From Sandarakinorhabdus cyanobacteriorum (lineage in GTDB: Bacteria; Pseudomonadota; Alphaproteobacteria; Sphingomonadales; Sphingomonadaceae), in contig NZ_NOXT01000108.1 of NCBI RefSeq assembly GCF_002251755.1, positions 1 through 64,000 of the forward strand: a DNA stretch of 64,000 nucleotides, read 5' to 3'. Numbering within the stretch: position 1 is the stretch's first letter; the number at the start of each line of letters is the position of its first letter. Under the pieces are notes generated by a model. It saw only the letters and a list, made by a program, of their open reading frames with translations, made no database searches and had not been told where the DNA came from. Positions 41,661-50,335 of the stretch are shown here, piece by piece. The position numbers and the translations under genes were made by a program.

Positions 41661-42650
41661 ATGGCCAATTTTCCCAAGCAGTTGCTGCTGCTGTCTGCCA
41701 CTGGCCTGTTGCTGGCCGCCTGCAATGAAAAGGCCGGCAAGCCCGAAGGTCAGGTCGTCGCCACGGTCGATGGTCAGGAAGTGACCATCAACGAAGTCAG
41801 CATGGAAGCCAACGGCATCGCCAACCAGGCCGGCGGCGTGTCCCAAAAGCTGATTGAATCCGTGGGCCTGGCCCGCGTCATCGAACGCAAGATGCTGGCC
41901 GCCGAAGCCCGCAAGCGCAAGCTGGACCAGTCGCCGCAATTCGTGCTGGCCAAGGCCCGCAACGATGAAAATCTGCTGGTGCAGGCCCTGCAGGCCGAAG
42001 TCGCCGGCAAGGTGTCCACCACCCCGCGCGAACAGGCCCAGAAGTTCATTGAGGAAAACCCGATCATCTTCGGTGATCGCCGCATCCTCATCCTCGATCA
42101 GATCCAGTTGCTGCAGACCCCGCTGATGGAAAAGATTCCGCTCGCCGATGCCAAGAACATGGTGGCGGTGGAACGCATGCTGCTGGATGCCAACATCGAA
42201 TTCCGCCGCGCGCCCCAGCAGATCGACACGCTGCTGCTTGATCCGCGGCTCAGCAAGGAAATCGTCCGCCTTGCCCAGGGCCCGAACGGCGAACCCTTCA
42301 TGTTCACCGATCAGCCAGCCGGTGCCCCGGCGCCGATCGTCTACATCAACGTCGTCAGCGAGCAGAAGACCGAGCCGTTCATCGGCGAACGGGCCATTTC
42401 CTATGCCCAGCAGCTGATCCAGCGCCAGGAAATCTCCAAGCGCCTGCAGGCCGAACTCACCCGTCTGCGCGAGCTGAACAACGGCAAGATCATCTATGCC
42501 GCCGGCTATGACACGCCGGAAAAGACCGCCCAGGCCCTCGACAAGGCCACCGCTGCCACCGCCAAGGAAAAGGCTGCACAGGAAGCCCGCGCCAAGGCCG
42601 GGGCTGCCAAGGCCGCTGCTGCCAAACCGGCCGGCAGCGCAGCCAAATAA
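41661..42650 (+). CDS. EpsD-like lipoprotein (SurA/PPIase-related)
   Basis: About 329 residues with a lipoprotein signal peptide (LLLLSATGLLLAAC, lipobox Cys at residue 21). A SurA_N/trigger-factor-like region follows (VVATVDGQEVTINEVSMEANGIANQ, RVIERKMLAAEARKRKLD), as in EpsD proteins of exosortase EPS loci. The parvulin-type catalytic core is poorly recognisable, so a chaperone role is more likely than isomerase activity. The C-terminal 45 residues are Ala/Lys-rich low complexity. I chose ATG 41661, six bases after GGAG; ATG 41649 and 41658 are alternatives. It is followed by a GC hairpin. Confidence 0.75.
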   Translation: MANFPKQLLLLSATGLLLAACNEKAGKPEGQVVATVDGQEVTINEVSMEANGIANQAGGVSQKLIESVGLARVIERKMLAAEARKRKLDQSPQFVLAKARNDENLLVQALQAEVAGKVSTTPREQAQKFIEENPIIFGDRRILILDQIQLLQTPLMEKIPLADAKNMVAVERMLLDANIEFRRAPQQIDTLLLDPRLSKEIVRLAQGPNGEPFMFTDQPAGAPAPIVYINVVSEQKTEPFIGERAISYAQQLIQRQEISKRLQAELTRLRELNNGKIIYAAGYDTPEKTAQALDKATAATAKEKAAQEARAKAGAAKAAAAKPAGSAAK

Positions 42651-42656
42651 TGGCGA

Positions 42657-42679
42657 CCGGGCCGGTGCCGCCGGCCCGG
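42657..42679 (+). terminator. GC-rich hairpin, possible attenuator
   Basis: CCGGGCCGG and CCGGCCCGG are separated by TGCCG, directly after the EpsD-like gene stop. No T-run follows, so it may only slow transcription or stabilise the upstream message rather than terminate. Confidence 0.3.
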
Positions 42680-42741
42680 CCTGACCCGCCCGGTTCCAAT
42701 GGAGCCGCGGCACGAACCTGTTGACCAACGGTGGCAAGGCC

Positions 42742-43953
42742 ATGGCTGCGGACTTTCTGGCAAAGGTAAAACAGGCGGACAGCTGCACCGGCTGCGGTCT
42801 GTGTGCTGCCGTGTCGCCGGGCATCCGCATGGCCAGCGCCGGCCCAGGTTGGGCCCGGCCGGAACAGATCGGTGCAGTCACATCGGCCGAAGATGCCGCC
42901 ATCGCCGCCGCCTGCCCCGGCCTGGTGGTCGACGAGACGGACAATCCGCATGATCCGGCCGAGCCGCTGTGGGGGCCGCAGCGCTTCACCGGCGTGGGCC
43001 ATGCCACCGATGCGGCGATGCGCTACCGCGCCTCGTCGGGTGGCATGATCTCGGCCCTGCTCGCCCATGCACTGGCCAGCGGCCTTGTCGATTTTGTCGT
43101 GCAGGTGCGCGCCGATCCCGCCCGGCCCACCGGCAACATCACCAGCATCTCCACCAGCGTTGACGATATCATGGCCGCTGCGGGCTCCCGCTATGCCCAA
43201 AGTTCGCCGCTGGCTGGCTTGAACGACTGGCTGGCCCGGCCCGGTCGCTTCGCCTTTGTCGGCAAACCCTGCGACGTGGCTGCCCTGCGCGCCCGGGTCA
43301 GGTCCGATCCGGCGCTGGCGGCGCGCGTGCCGCTGATGCTGGCCTTCTTCTGTGCCGGCATCCCGTCTGACCGGGCGGTGGGCCGCATCCTCGATCATCT
43401 TTCTGTTAGGCCCGATGATGTCACCGGTTTCCGCTTTCGCGGCGATGGTTGGCCCGGCTATGCCACCGCCACGCTGGCCGATGGCAGCACGCGGCGGATG
43501 ACCTACAACGACAGCTGGGGTCAGATACTGTCAAAGGAAATCCAGTTCCGCTGCAAGATCTGCGCCGATGCCGTGGGCGCGGCCGCCGATGTTGCCTGCG
43601 CCGACGCCTGGTATGGCGATGATCGCGGCTACCCAAGTTTCGAGGAAACCGATGGTCGCAGCCTGGTGATGGCCCGCACGCCGGCCGGCCTTGCCGTGCT
43701 GGATGCCGCCCGCGCCGCCGGCGCCGTTGCCACCGAAGCGGTGCCGGTGGATCACATCATCCGCATGCAGCCGCACCAGGCCCGACGCAAGCGCCAGGTG
43801 CTGTCGCGCCTGTGGGCGATGCGCGTCGCCGGCCGGCCGGTGCCACGCTATCTGGGCCTGGCTGTCACCGAAGCCGCCCGGCGCGAGCCGCTGCTGCAGC
43901 AATTGAAAAGCTTTGCCGGCCTCCTGCGCCGGTTCATCAAGGGAACGGCATGA
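42742..43953 (+). CDS. FrhB/coenzyme F420 hydrogenase beta-subunit family protein
   Basis: About 403 residues. A ferredoxin-like cysteine set CTGCGLC near residue 18 precedes the FrhB N- and C-terminal domains: [64 protein letters not shown]. The family binds Fe-S and flavin, and members occur in EPS clusters beside pyruvyl transferases in bacteria without F420. There it may be a redox or sugar-modifying enzyme of unknown substrate. ATG 42742 is chosen over TTG 42721. It overlaps rmlA by four bases (ATGA). Confidence 0.8.
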   Translation: MAADFLAKVKQADSCTGCGLCAAVSPGIRMASAGPGWARPEQIGAVTSAEDAAIAAACPGLVVDETDNPHDPAEPLWGPQRFTGVGHATDAAMRYRASSGGMISALLAHALASGLVDFVVQVRADPARPTGNITSISTSVDDIMAAAGSRYAQSSPLAGLNDWLARPGRFAFVGKPCDVAALRARVRSDPALAARVPLMLAFFCAGIPSDRAVGRILDHLSVRPDDVTGFRFRGDGWPGYATATLADGSTRRMTYNDSWGQILSKEIQFRCKICADAVGAAADVACADAWYGDDRGYPSFEETDGRSLVMARTPAGLAVLDAARAAGAVATEAVPVDHIIRMQPHQARRKRQVLSRLWAMRVAGRPVPRYLGLAVTEAARREPLLQQLKSFAGLLRRFIKGTA

Positions 43954-44837
43954 TGGGTACCAAACGGCGCGGCATCATCCTAGCCGGCGGCTCTGGCACC
44001 CGGCTCTATCCGCTCACCAAACCAGTCTCGAAACAGCTGATGCCGGTCTATGACAAACCGATGATCTATTACCCGCTGTCGGTGCTGATGCTGGCGGGGA
44101 TCAGCGACGTGCTGATCATCACCACGCCGAAGGATGCACCGGCTTTCCAGGGCCTGCTGGGTGACGGCAGCGATTGGGGCATGAACATCCAATATGCCCA
44201 GCAGCCGCGCCCGGAAGGGCTGGCGCAGGCCTATCACATCGGCGCGGACTTCGTCGGCAACGACCCCAGCGTGCTGATTTTGGGGGACAATATCTTTCAC
44301 GGCCACGGCCTGCCCGAACTGCTGGCCAGCGCCGCCGCCCGCACCGATGGCGCCACCGTCTTTGGCTATTATGTCAAGGATCCGCAGGCCTATGGCGTCG
44401 TCTCCTTCGATGCGCAGGGCCGCGCCGAAACCATCGAGGAAAAGCCGGCGGTCCCCAAGAGCAACTATGCCGTCACCGGCCTCTATTTCTATGATGGCGA
44501 TGCCGTGGCGCTGGCGCGCGACCTGAAGCCCAGCCCACGCGGTGAGCTGGAAATCACCGATCTCAACCGCCGCTACCTCGAGGCCGGCAAGCTCAATGTC
44601 GAACTCATGGGCCGCGGCTTTGCCTGGCTTGATACCGGCACCCACAGCTCTCTGCTCGATGCCGCGCTCTATGTCCGCATTGTCGAGGAACGGCAGGGCC
44701 TCAAGATCTGTTGTCCCGAGGAAATCGCCTGGCGGCGCGGCCTGATCGATGATGCCCAGCTGGCCCGGATCGCCGAACCGCTGCGCAAATCGGGCTATGG
44801 CGAATATCTTCTCGGCCAACTGAAGGCCGGCCGATGA
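43950..44837 (+). CDS. rfbA: Glucose-1-phosphate thymidylyltransferase
   Basis: RmlA, 295 residues: dTTP plus glucose 1-phosphate to dTDP-glucose, the first step of dTDP-L-rhamnose synthesis. The nucleotide-binding motif is [21 protein letters not shown], followed by [18 protein letters not shown] and [34 protein letters not shown] and [16 protein letters not shown] are classic RmlA blocks. First of four tightly overlapping genes, rfbA-rfbC-rfbD-rfbB. It overlaps the FrhB-family gene by four bases; ATG 43953 would make it three residues... one residue shorter with no functional change. Confidence 0.96.
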   Translation: MMGTKRRGIILAGGSGTRLYPLTKPVSKQLMPVYDKPMIYYPLSVLMLAGISDVLIITTPKDAPAFQGLLGDGSDWGMNIQYAQQPRPEGLAQAYHIGADFVGNDPSVLILGDNIFHGHGLPELLASAAARTDGATVFGYYVKDPQAYGVVSFDAQGRAETIEEKPAVPKSNYAVTGLYFYDGDAVALARDLKPSPRGELEITDLNRRYLEAGKLNVELMGRGFAWLDTGTHSSLLDAALYVRIVEERQGLKICCPEEIAWRRGLIDDAQLARIAEPLRKSGYGEYLLGQLKAGR

Positions 44838-45379
44838 ACGTCGTCGACACCCCACTGCCCGGCGTGAAGCTGATCGAACCGCGCGTGTTCGGCGACGCGC
44901 GCGGATTTTTCATGGAAAGCTGGAACCGCCGCACCTTTGCCGGCCTCGGCCTCGATCTGGATTTCGTGCAGGACAATCACAGCCGCTCGGCCCGGGGCGT
45001 GCTGCGCGGGTTGCACTATCAACTGAACGACCCGCAGGGAAAGCTGGTGCGCGTGACCCAAGGCGCGGTGTTCGATGTGGCGGTGGATATCCGCCGGTCC
45101 TCGCCGCACTTCGGCCAATGGGTCGGCTATGAACTCTCGGCGGAAAACCACCGCATGCTGTGGGTGCCGCCGGGATTTGCCCATGGCTTCATCGTCACCA
45201 GCGACAGCGCGGATTTCATGTACAAGGTGACCAGCTTCTACAATCCGGCCGATGAACGGGCGATCCGCTGGGATGATCCGGCCATCGGCATCGCCTGGCC
45301 CGATGTCGGCACTGTGCCGACCCTTTCGGGCAAGGATGCCATTGCGCCGCTGCTCGCCGATGCGGAGCTGTTCGCATGA
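44834..45379 (+). CDS. rfbC: dTDP-4-dehydrorhamnose 3,5-epimerase
   Basis: RmlC, 181 residues, cupin-fold epimerase acting on dTDP-4-keto-6-deoxyglucose. [21 protein letters not shown] includes the catalytic His. [23 protein letters not shown] and the acid/base Tyr region [26 protein letters not shown] follow. It overlaps rfbA and rfbD by four bases each, so it is translationally coupled. Confidence 0.96.
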   Translation: MNVVDTPLPGVKLIEPRVFGDARGFFMESWNRRTFAGLGLDLDFVQDNHSRSARGVLRGLHYQLNDPQGKLVRVTQGAVFDVAVDIRRSSPHFGQWVGYELSAENHRMLWVPPGFAHGFIVTSDSADFMYKVTSFYNPADERAIRWDDPAIGIAWPDVGTVPTLSGKDAIAPLLADAELFA

Positions 45380-46227
45380 AGGTGCTGGTTGCCGGCAGCG
45401 GTGGGCAGTTGGGCCGGGCGCTGGCCGCCACGGCGCCGGCCGGCGTCACCCTGATCGCCCCGCCCGAGGCCGAGTTTGACATCACCAACGCCGATGCTGT
45501 CGCCCGGATCGTCGCCGACACCGCGCCCGATCTGCTGGTCAACGCCGCGGCCTGGACGGCGGTTGACAAGGCGGAGGCCGAAGAGGCCACCGCGCTGCTC
45601 GTCAACGCCACCGCTGTCGCCCATCTTGCCACCGCCGCGGCCAGATCGGGCACGCGCTTCGTGCAGATTTCCACCGATTATATCTTCGATGGCCGGGGTC
45701 ACACGCCCTATGCCCCCGCAACCCCGCCCGCTCCCGCCGGCGCCTATGGCCGCACCAAATTGGCCGGCGAACAGGCCGCCCAGGCCCATCACCCGTCGCC
45801 GCTGATCATCCGCACCGCCTGGGTCTATGCCGCGCAAGGCAACAACTTTGTCCGCACCATGCTGCGCCTGATGGCGGAACGGGACGAGGTGCGGGTGGTC
45901 GCCGATCAGATCGGCACGCCCACCCATGCCGCCAGCCTCGCCCGCGCAATCTGGGCGCTCGACGGCCACAGCGGCCTGTTCCACTGGACGGATGCCGGCG
46001 TTGCCAGCTGGTATGATTTTGCCGTGGCCATCCAGGACGAAGCGCTGCAGCTCGGCCTGCTCGCCCGCCAGGTGCCCATCATTCCCATCGCCACCAGCGA
46101 TTATCCCACCCCGGCGCAGCGCCCGGCCTATAGCGTGCTCGACAAGGCCAGCAGCTTTGCCATCACCGGTCCGGCGCGCCACTGGCGGGCCGAACTGATC
46201 GATTGCCTGAAGGACATGCTGGCATGA
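45376..46227 (+). CDS. rfbD: dTDP-4-dehydrorhamnose reductase
   Basis: RmlD, 283 residues, an NAD(P)H-dependent short-chain reductase giving dTDP-L-rhamnose, the last step. The Rossmann motif is VLVAGSGGQLGRALA, NAAAWTAVDKAE is the family signature, STDYIFDG follows, and the catalytic YGRTKLAGE gives the YxxxK pair. It overlaps rfbC and rfbB by four bases each. Confidence 0.95.
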   Translation: MKVLVAGSGGQLGRALAATAPAGVTLIAPPEAEFDITNADAVARIVADTAPDLLVNAAAWTAVDKAEAEEATALLVNATAVAHLATAAARSGTRFVQISTDYIFDGRGHTPYAPATPPAPAGAYGRTKLAGEQAAQAHHPSPLIIRTAWVYAAQGNNFVRTMLRLMAERDEVRVVADQIGTPTHAASLARAIWALDGHSGLFHWTDAGVASWYDFAVAIQDEALQLGLLARQVPIIPIATSDYPTPAQRPAYSVLDKASSFAITGPARHWRAELIDCLKDMLA

Positions 46228-47312
46228 GCCATCTTCTCGTCACCGGCGGCGCCGGCTTCATCGGCGCCAATTTCGTGCATTACTGGCGCCGGCATCACCC
46301 CCATGACACTGTCACCGTGCTCGATGCCCTCACCTACGCCGGCAACCGCGCCAATCTGGAAGGCGCCAACAGCGTCAACTTCGTCCACGGCGACATCCGC
46401 GACACCGCGCTGGTCGAACAACTTCTTCGCGATGGGAACATCGACACCATCGTGCACTTCGCCGCCGAAAGCCATGTCGACCGCTCGATCCACGGCCCGG
46501 CCGCCTTTGTCGATACCAATGTCATCGGCACGCTGTCGCTGCTCACCGCCGCCCGCGCCGTGTGGCTGGCCGACGGCGGCAAGCCCCACCGCTTCCACCA
46601 TGTCTCCACCGACGAGGTCTATGGCACGCTGGGCCCCAATGATCCGGCGTTCAGCGAGACCACGGCCTATGCCCCCAACAGCCCCTATTCGGCCAGCAAG
46701 GCCGCCAGCGACCATCTTGTGCGCGCCTGGCACCACACCTATGGGCTGAATGTCACCACCAGCAATTGTTCAAACAATTACGGGCCTTACCAGTTCCCGG
46801 AAAAGCTGATCCCGCTGTTCCTGATCAACGCGCTGCACGGCCGGCCGCTGCCCATCTATGGCGATGGCATGCAGATCCGCGACTGGCTGCACGTCGAGGA
46901 TCATTGCCGCGGCATCGAGGCTTGCCTGCTGAAGGGCCAGGTGGGTGAGACCTACAACATCGGCGGCGGCGCCGAACTGCCCAACCTCACCGTCATTGAA
47001 ACCCTGTGCGCGGCGGTGGATGCCGCCTTTGCCGCCGATCCCGGCCTGGCTGCCCGCTTCCCGGATGCGCCCGCCGCCAAGGGCCAGCCCACCGCCAGCC
47101 TCAAGACCTTTGTCACCGATCGCCCCGGCCATGATCGCCGCTATGCCATCGATGAAACCAAGGCGCGCGCCGAACTGGGCTATGCCCCGGCCCGCACCTT
47201 CGAACAGGGCTTTGCGGAAACCCTGCACTGGTATCTCGCCAACGAAGCCTGGTGGCGCGCCGTGATCGACGGCAGCTACCGCGACTGGGTCGAAACCAAC
47301 TACACGCGCTGA
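46224..47312 (+). CDS. rfbB: dTDP-glucose 4,6-dehydratase
   Basis: RmlB, 362 residues, NAD-dependent extended SDR that converts dTDP-glucose to dTDP-4-keto-6-deoxyglucose. LLVTGGAGFIGANFVHY is the NAD site, VHFAAESHVDRSIHGP and HVSTDEVYGTLG are family signatures, and YSASKAASDHLVRAW carries the catalytic Tyr and Lys. RDWLHVEDHCRGIE is also typical. Start ATG 46224 overlaps rfbD. The order A-C-D-B differs from the common B-D-A-C. It ends the EPS region. Confidence 0.96.
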   Translation: MSHLLVTGGAGFIGANFVHYWRRHHPHDTVTVLDALTYAGNRANLEGANSVNFVHGDIRDTALVEQLLRDGNIDTIVHFAAESHVDRSIHGPAAFVDTNVIGTLSLLTAARAVWLADGGKPHRFHHVSTDEVYGTLGPNDPAFSETTAYAPNSPYSASKAASDHLVRAWHHTYGLNVTTSNCSNNYGPYQFPEKLIPLFLINALHGRPLPIYGDGMQIRDWLHVEDHCRGIEACLLKGQVGETYNIGGGAELPNLTVIETLCAAVDAAFAADPGLAARFPDAPAAKGQPTASLKTFVTDRPGHDRRYAIDETKARAELGYAPARTFEQGFAETLHWYLANEAWWRAVIDGSYRDWVETNYTR

Positions 47313-47357
47313 CCGGTTTTGATTCCACCTGCGCACCGGGCCTGATAGATCAGGGGC

Positions 47358-48518
47358 ATGCGCCCCGCCCTGCCCCGTTTGCGCTTCACGGTGATCCGCG
47401 AACTGTTGGCCAGCCAGGCCAGCGGCGGCCAGGTGCTGATGATGGCCGCCGCCGCCGCGCTGTTTGCTGCGAACAGCCCCTTGTCCGATCAATATTTCCA
47501 TCTGCTCCACGTGCAGATCGGCCCGATGGGTCTGTTGCACTGGATAAACGATGGCCTGATGGCGATCTTCTTCCTGCTGGTCGGTTGCGAGATCAAGCGC
47601 GAATTTGTCGATGGTGAAATGGCCAGCTGGCCGCGCCGGATCCTGCCCGGCGTGGCCGCCGCAGCCGGCATGGCGGTGCCGGCCTTGGTCTATCTCGCCA
47701 TCAACCGCGCGGCGCCGGGCAATCTGCCGGGCTGGGCCATCCCGACCGCCACCGATATCGCCTTTGCGCTGGGCGTCATGGCGCTGCTGGGCGACCGCGT
47801 GCCCGCCAGCCTGAAACTGCTGCTCACCGCGATTGCCGTCATCGATGATCTGGGCGCCATCGTCGTCATCGCCGCCGTTTACACCACCGGCCTCAACCTC
47901 GCCGCGCTTGCCGCTGCTGCCGCTCTCACTGCGGCGCTCGCCCTTCTGTCATGGCGGCGCGTGCAGGCAATCTGGCCTTATCTGGTGCTCGGTGCCGGCC
48001 TGTGGCTGGCCATCCACATGAGCGGCATCCACGCCACCCTGGCCGGTGTCATCACCGCGCTCGCCCTGCCGATCCGCACCACACCGGGCACGCCGGAAGA
48101 CCGGGAAAGCCCGCTGCTGCGGGTCGAACATGCGCTGGCGCCCATCGTCGGCTTTGTGATCGTGCCGATCTTCGGCTTTGCCAATGCCGGCGTCGATCTG
48201 CGCGGTCTGTCTCTGGCCGCCGCGCTCGATCCGCTGGTGCTGGGCATTGCGCTGGGGCTGCTGCTGGGCAAGCAGATCGGCATCTTCGGCGCCATCATGG
48301 CGCTGGTGCGGCTGAAGATCGTCGACATGCCGGCCCACGCCACCACCCGCCAGCTCTGGGGCCTCAGCCTCCTGTGCGGCATCGGCTTCACCATGAGCCT
48401 GTTCATCGCCGCGCTGGCCTTTGGCAGCGGCAGCGATCAGGAAGCGGCGGCCAAGCTGGGCATCATCGCCGGCAGCCTCGCCGCCGCCCTGCTGGGGCTC
48501 ATGGTGCTGCGCCGTTAA
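47358..48518 (+). CDS. nhaA: Na+/H+ antiporter NhaA
   Basis: A 386-residue inner-membrane antiporter with about twelve helices that exports Na+ in exchange for protons. Family blocks are MGLLHWINDGLMAIFFLLVGCEIKREFVDGE, GWAIPTATDIAFALGVMALLG and KLLLTAIAVIDDLGAIVVIA, the last holding the paired Asp ion-binding site, then HMSGIHATLAGVITAL and LLCGIGFTMSLFIAALAF. Its TAA stop is shared with that of the convergent dps gene through a palindromic TTAA. Confidence 0.95.
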   Translation: MRPALPRLRFTVIRELLASQASGGQVLMMAAAAALFAANSPLSDQYFHLLHVQIGPMGLLHWINDGLMAIFFLLVGCEIKREFVDGEMASWPRRILPGVAAAAGMAVPALVYLAINRAAPGNLPGWAIPTATDIAFALGVMALLGDRVPASLKLLLTAIAVIDDLGAIVVIAAVYTTGLNLAALAAAAALTAALALLSWRRVQAIWPYLVLGAGLWLAIHMSGIHATLAGVITALALPIRTTPGTPEDRESPLLRVEHALAPIVGFVIVPIFGFANAGVDLRGLSLAAALDPLVLGIALGLLLGKQIGIFGAIMALVRLKIVDMPAHATTRQLWGLSLLCGIGFTMSLFIAALAFGSGSDQEAAAKLGIIAGSLAAALLGLMVLRR

Positions 48519-49006
48519 CCCAGGTTGGCGCGCAGCATCCACGCGGTCTTTTCGTGCACCTGCATGCGCTGGGTCAAAAGATCGGCGGTCGGCTCATCAT
48601 GGGCCGCATCGGCCAACGGGAACACCGCGCGGGCGGTGCGCACCACGGCCAGCTGGTCTTCGGCCAGGATGCGCACCATCTCGTCCGCCTTGGGCACGCC
48701 GTCCGCCTCCTTGATGGTCGACAATGTCGCGAAGGCCGAATAACTGCCCGGCGCCGGTTCGCCCAGGGCGCGGATACGCTCGGCGATCAGGTCCACCGCC
48801 AGCGCCAATTCGGTATATTGGGTTTCAAACATCAGGTGCAGCGAATTGAATTGCGGCCCCGTCACGTTCCAGTGAAAATTGTGGGTCTTCAGATACAGGG
48901 TATAGGTGTCGGCCAGCAACCGCGCCAGCCCGTCGGCAATCGCCTTGCGCTGGCCATCGGCCATGCCCAGATCGATTTCATCACCCTTGTGCTTCTTCTT
49001 GGCCAT
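48515..49006 (-). CDS. dps: Dps-family ferritin-like protein
   Basis: A 163-residue mini-ferritin that stores iron and protects DNA. LYLKTHNFHWNVTGPQFNSLHLMFETQYTELALAVDLIAERIRALG holds the inter-subunit ferroxidase His, His, Asp and Glu ligands. The Lys-rich N-terminus (MAKKKHKGDE) could bind DNA. I start at ATG 49006, preceded by AAGGAGAC, which rejects a 17-residue extension. It converges on nhaA with overlapping stops. Confidence 0.9.
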   Translation of the reverse strand: MAKKKHKGDEIDLGMADGQRKAIADGLARLLADTYTLYLKTHNFHWNVTGPQFNSLHLMFETQYTELALAVDLIAERIRALGEPAPGSYSAFATLSTIKEADGVPKADEMVRILAEDQLAVVRTARAVFPLADAAHDEPTADLLTQRMQVHEKTAWMLRANLG

Positions 49007-49092
49007 CGTCCGTCTCCTTTGGCAAAACGATAGGCCAGGGGTGGCGATGGCGTCCAACCGGATTTTCCGATGAACGCCATCGCCGCCAAGGC

Positions 49093-49737
49093 TTATCGGC
49101 AGACCACCCGGCCGCGATCGATGCTGTTGCCGATGGCCGCGCCCGCGGCGCCGCCGATGATGCTGCCCAGCGTCTTCGATCCGCCCGGCGCCAGCACATT
49201 GCCCAGCACACCGCTGGCGATGCCGCCCACGATCAGGCCGGTGGTGCCATCACTGCGCCGGCAGTAATAGCGGTTGTCATACCCGCGCCACACCGGATCG
49301 TTCCATCCCAGCTGATAGGGCCGGTAATTGCCCTGGCGATAAAAATGTTCGGCATGCCAGCCCGGGCGGTTCCAGCCGTCCTGGCGCCAGCTCCAGTCAT
49401 TGCCGGGCCGGCCACCGGGGCCCCAGCCCTGACCATTGCCCCGCCCGTTGCCGGGCCCGCCGCCCCAGCCGGCGCGATACAGATCGCGCCGGTCTTCGCG
49501 GAACTCGCGCTCGGCCCGGCGCAGCTCGCGCCGCTCCTCGCGCACATCGTCCCAATCGCCACGCCACTGGGCGCGGGCCAGGTCGCGGCGTTCATCCTGC
49601 ACACGGTCCCAACTGCGCGCCACTTCGCGCGGGGAGGCGTTGCGGCGGTCACGCCAATCATCGTCATGGGCCAGTGCCGGGGCGGCAAAGGCCAGGCCCG
49701 CCAGGGTGGCCGTCATCATCGCGCTGCGCATCATCAT
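49093..49737 (-). CDS. Exported glycine-zipper protein
   Basis: About 214 residues. A signal peptide ends at FAAPALAHD. A highly charged Arg/Asp/Glu helix follows (about 25-90; RREERRDLARAQW-like). Then comes a Gly/Trp/Asn-rich middle and a C-terminal glycine-zipper segment (TTGLIVGGIASGVLGNVLAPGG...IIGGAAGAAIG) flanked by YYCRRSDG and RGRVVCR. The two cysteines may form a disulfide that closes the zipper hairpin. It resembles Gly-zipper 2TM/RcnB-like envelope proteins. It is a paralogue of the next gene by its C-terminal 60 residues. Function unknown. Confidence 0.75.
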   Translation of the reverse strand: MMMRSAMMTATLAGLAFAAPALAHDDDWRDRRNASPREVARSWDRVQDERRDLARAQWRGDWDDVREERRELRRAEREFREDRRDLYRAGWGGGPGNGRGNGQGWGPGGRPGNDWSWRQDGWNRPGWHAEHFYRQGNYRPYQLGWNDPVWRGYDNRYYCRRSDGTTGLIVGGIASGVLGNVLAPGGSKTLGSIIGGAAGAAIGNSIDRGRVVCR

Positions 49738-49770
49738 GGACCTTACTCCTTCCATCAGAAATTCCGGGGC

Positions 49771-50208
49771 TCAACGGCACACCACGCGGCCGCGATCAAC
49801 GCTGCGGCCCAACAGGCCGCCGGCCACCGCGCCCAGCACGGCGCCCATGGTCTTGTCGCCGCGCCGGGCGACTTCCGAACCGATCACCCCGCCCACGGCG
49901 GCCCCCACCAGCGTGCCGGTGCTGCCATCGCTGCGGCGGCAAAACTGGCCGCCTCGGCCATCGTTCCAGCCGGCCTGCTGGTTCCAGCCGCCGCGATCCC
50001 GGTCGTTCCAGCCGCGGCGATCATTCCAGCCACGCCGGTCATTCCAGCCGCGATCGTCATTCCAGCGGCGGTTGTCATTCCAGCCGCTGTCCTGCCAACC
50101 GGCCTGCGGCTGCTGCCAGCCATCCTGCTGCCATTGGGCGGCGGCCGGGGCGGCCACGGCCAGGCCGGCCAGCATCAGGCCCGCCATCACGCCCGTCTTG
50201 ATCTGCAT
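49771..50208 (-). CDS. Exported glycine-zipper protein with GWND repeats
   Basis: A 145-residue exported protein with a signal peptide ending at VAAPAAAQ. A tandem-repeat middle follows (about 30-75) with units GWNDRR, GWNDNR and RWNDDR. The C-terminal glycine zipper STGTLVGAAVGGVIGSEV...MGAVLGAVAGGLLG lies between FCRRSDG and RGRVVCR, the same tail as the neighbouring gene. The two genes are 33 bases apart on the same strand and probably arose by duplication. Start ATG 50208 gives the signal peptide. It is probably anchored in the envelope; the role is unknown. Confidence 0.75.
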   Translation of the reverse strand: MQIKTGVMAGLMLAGLAVAAPAAAQWQQDGWQQPQAGWQDSGWNDNRRWNDDRGWNDRRGWNDRRGWNDRDRGGWNQQAGWNDGRGGQFCRRSDGSTGTLVGAAVGGVIGSEVARRGDKTMGAVLGAVAGGLLGRSVDRGRVVCR

Positions 50209-50335
50209 CGCTTGATCCTTCGCTCCTGTTGATGCACCGATGATTCGCACATCCGGCATGTGAACAGTCTGAACAGGCTTGTTATCGCCCGTTCAGTTTC
50301 ACGATATTGCAACAGGGGGCGGGCAAGGCAGCATC

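Noticed and set aside
42742-43953. Claim that this protein uses coenzyme F420
   Set aside because: Family name only. No F420 synthesis genes are in view, and homologues occur in EPS clusters of bacteria lacking F420.
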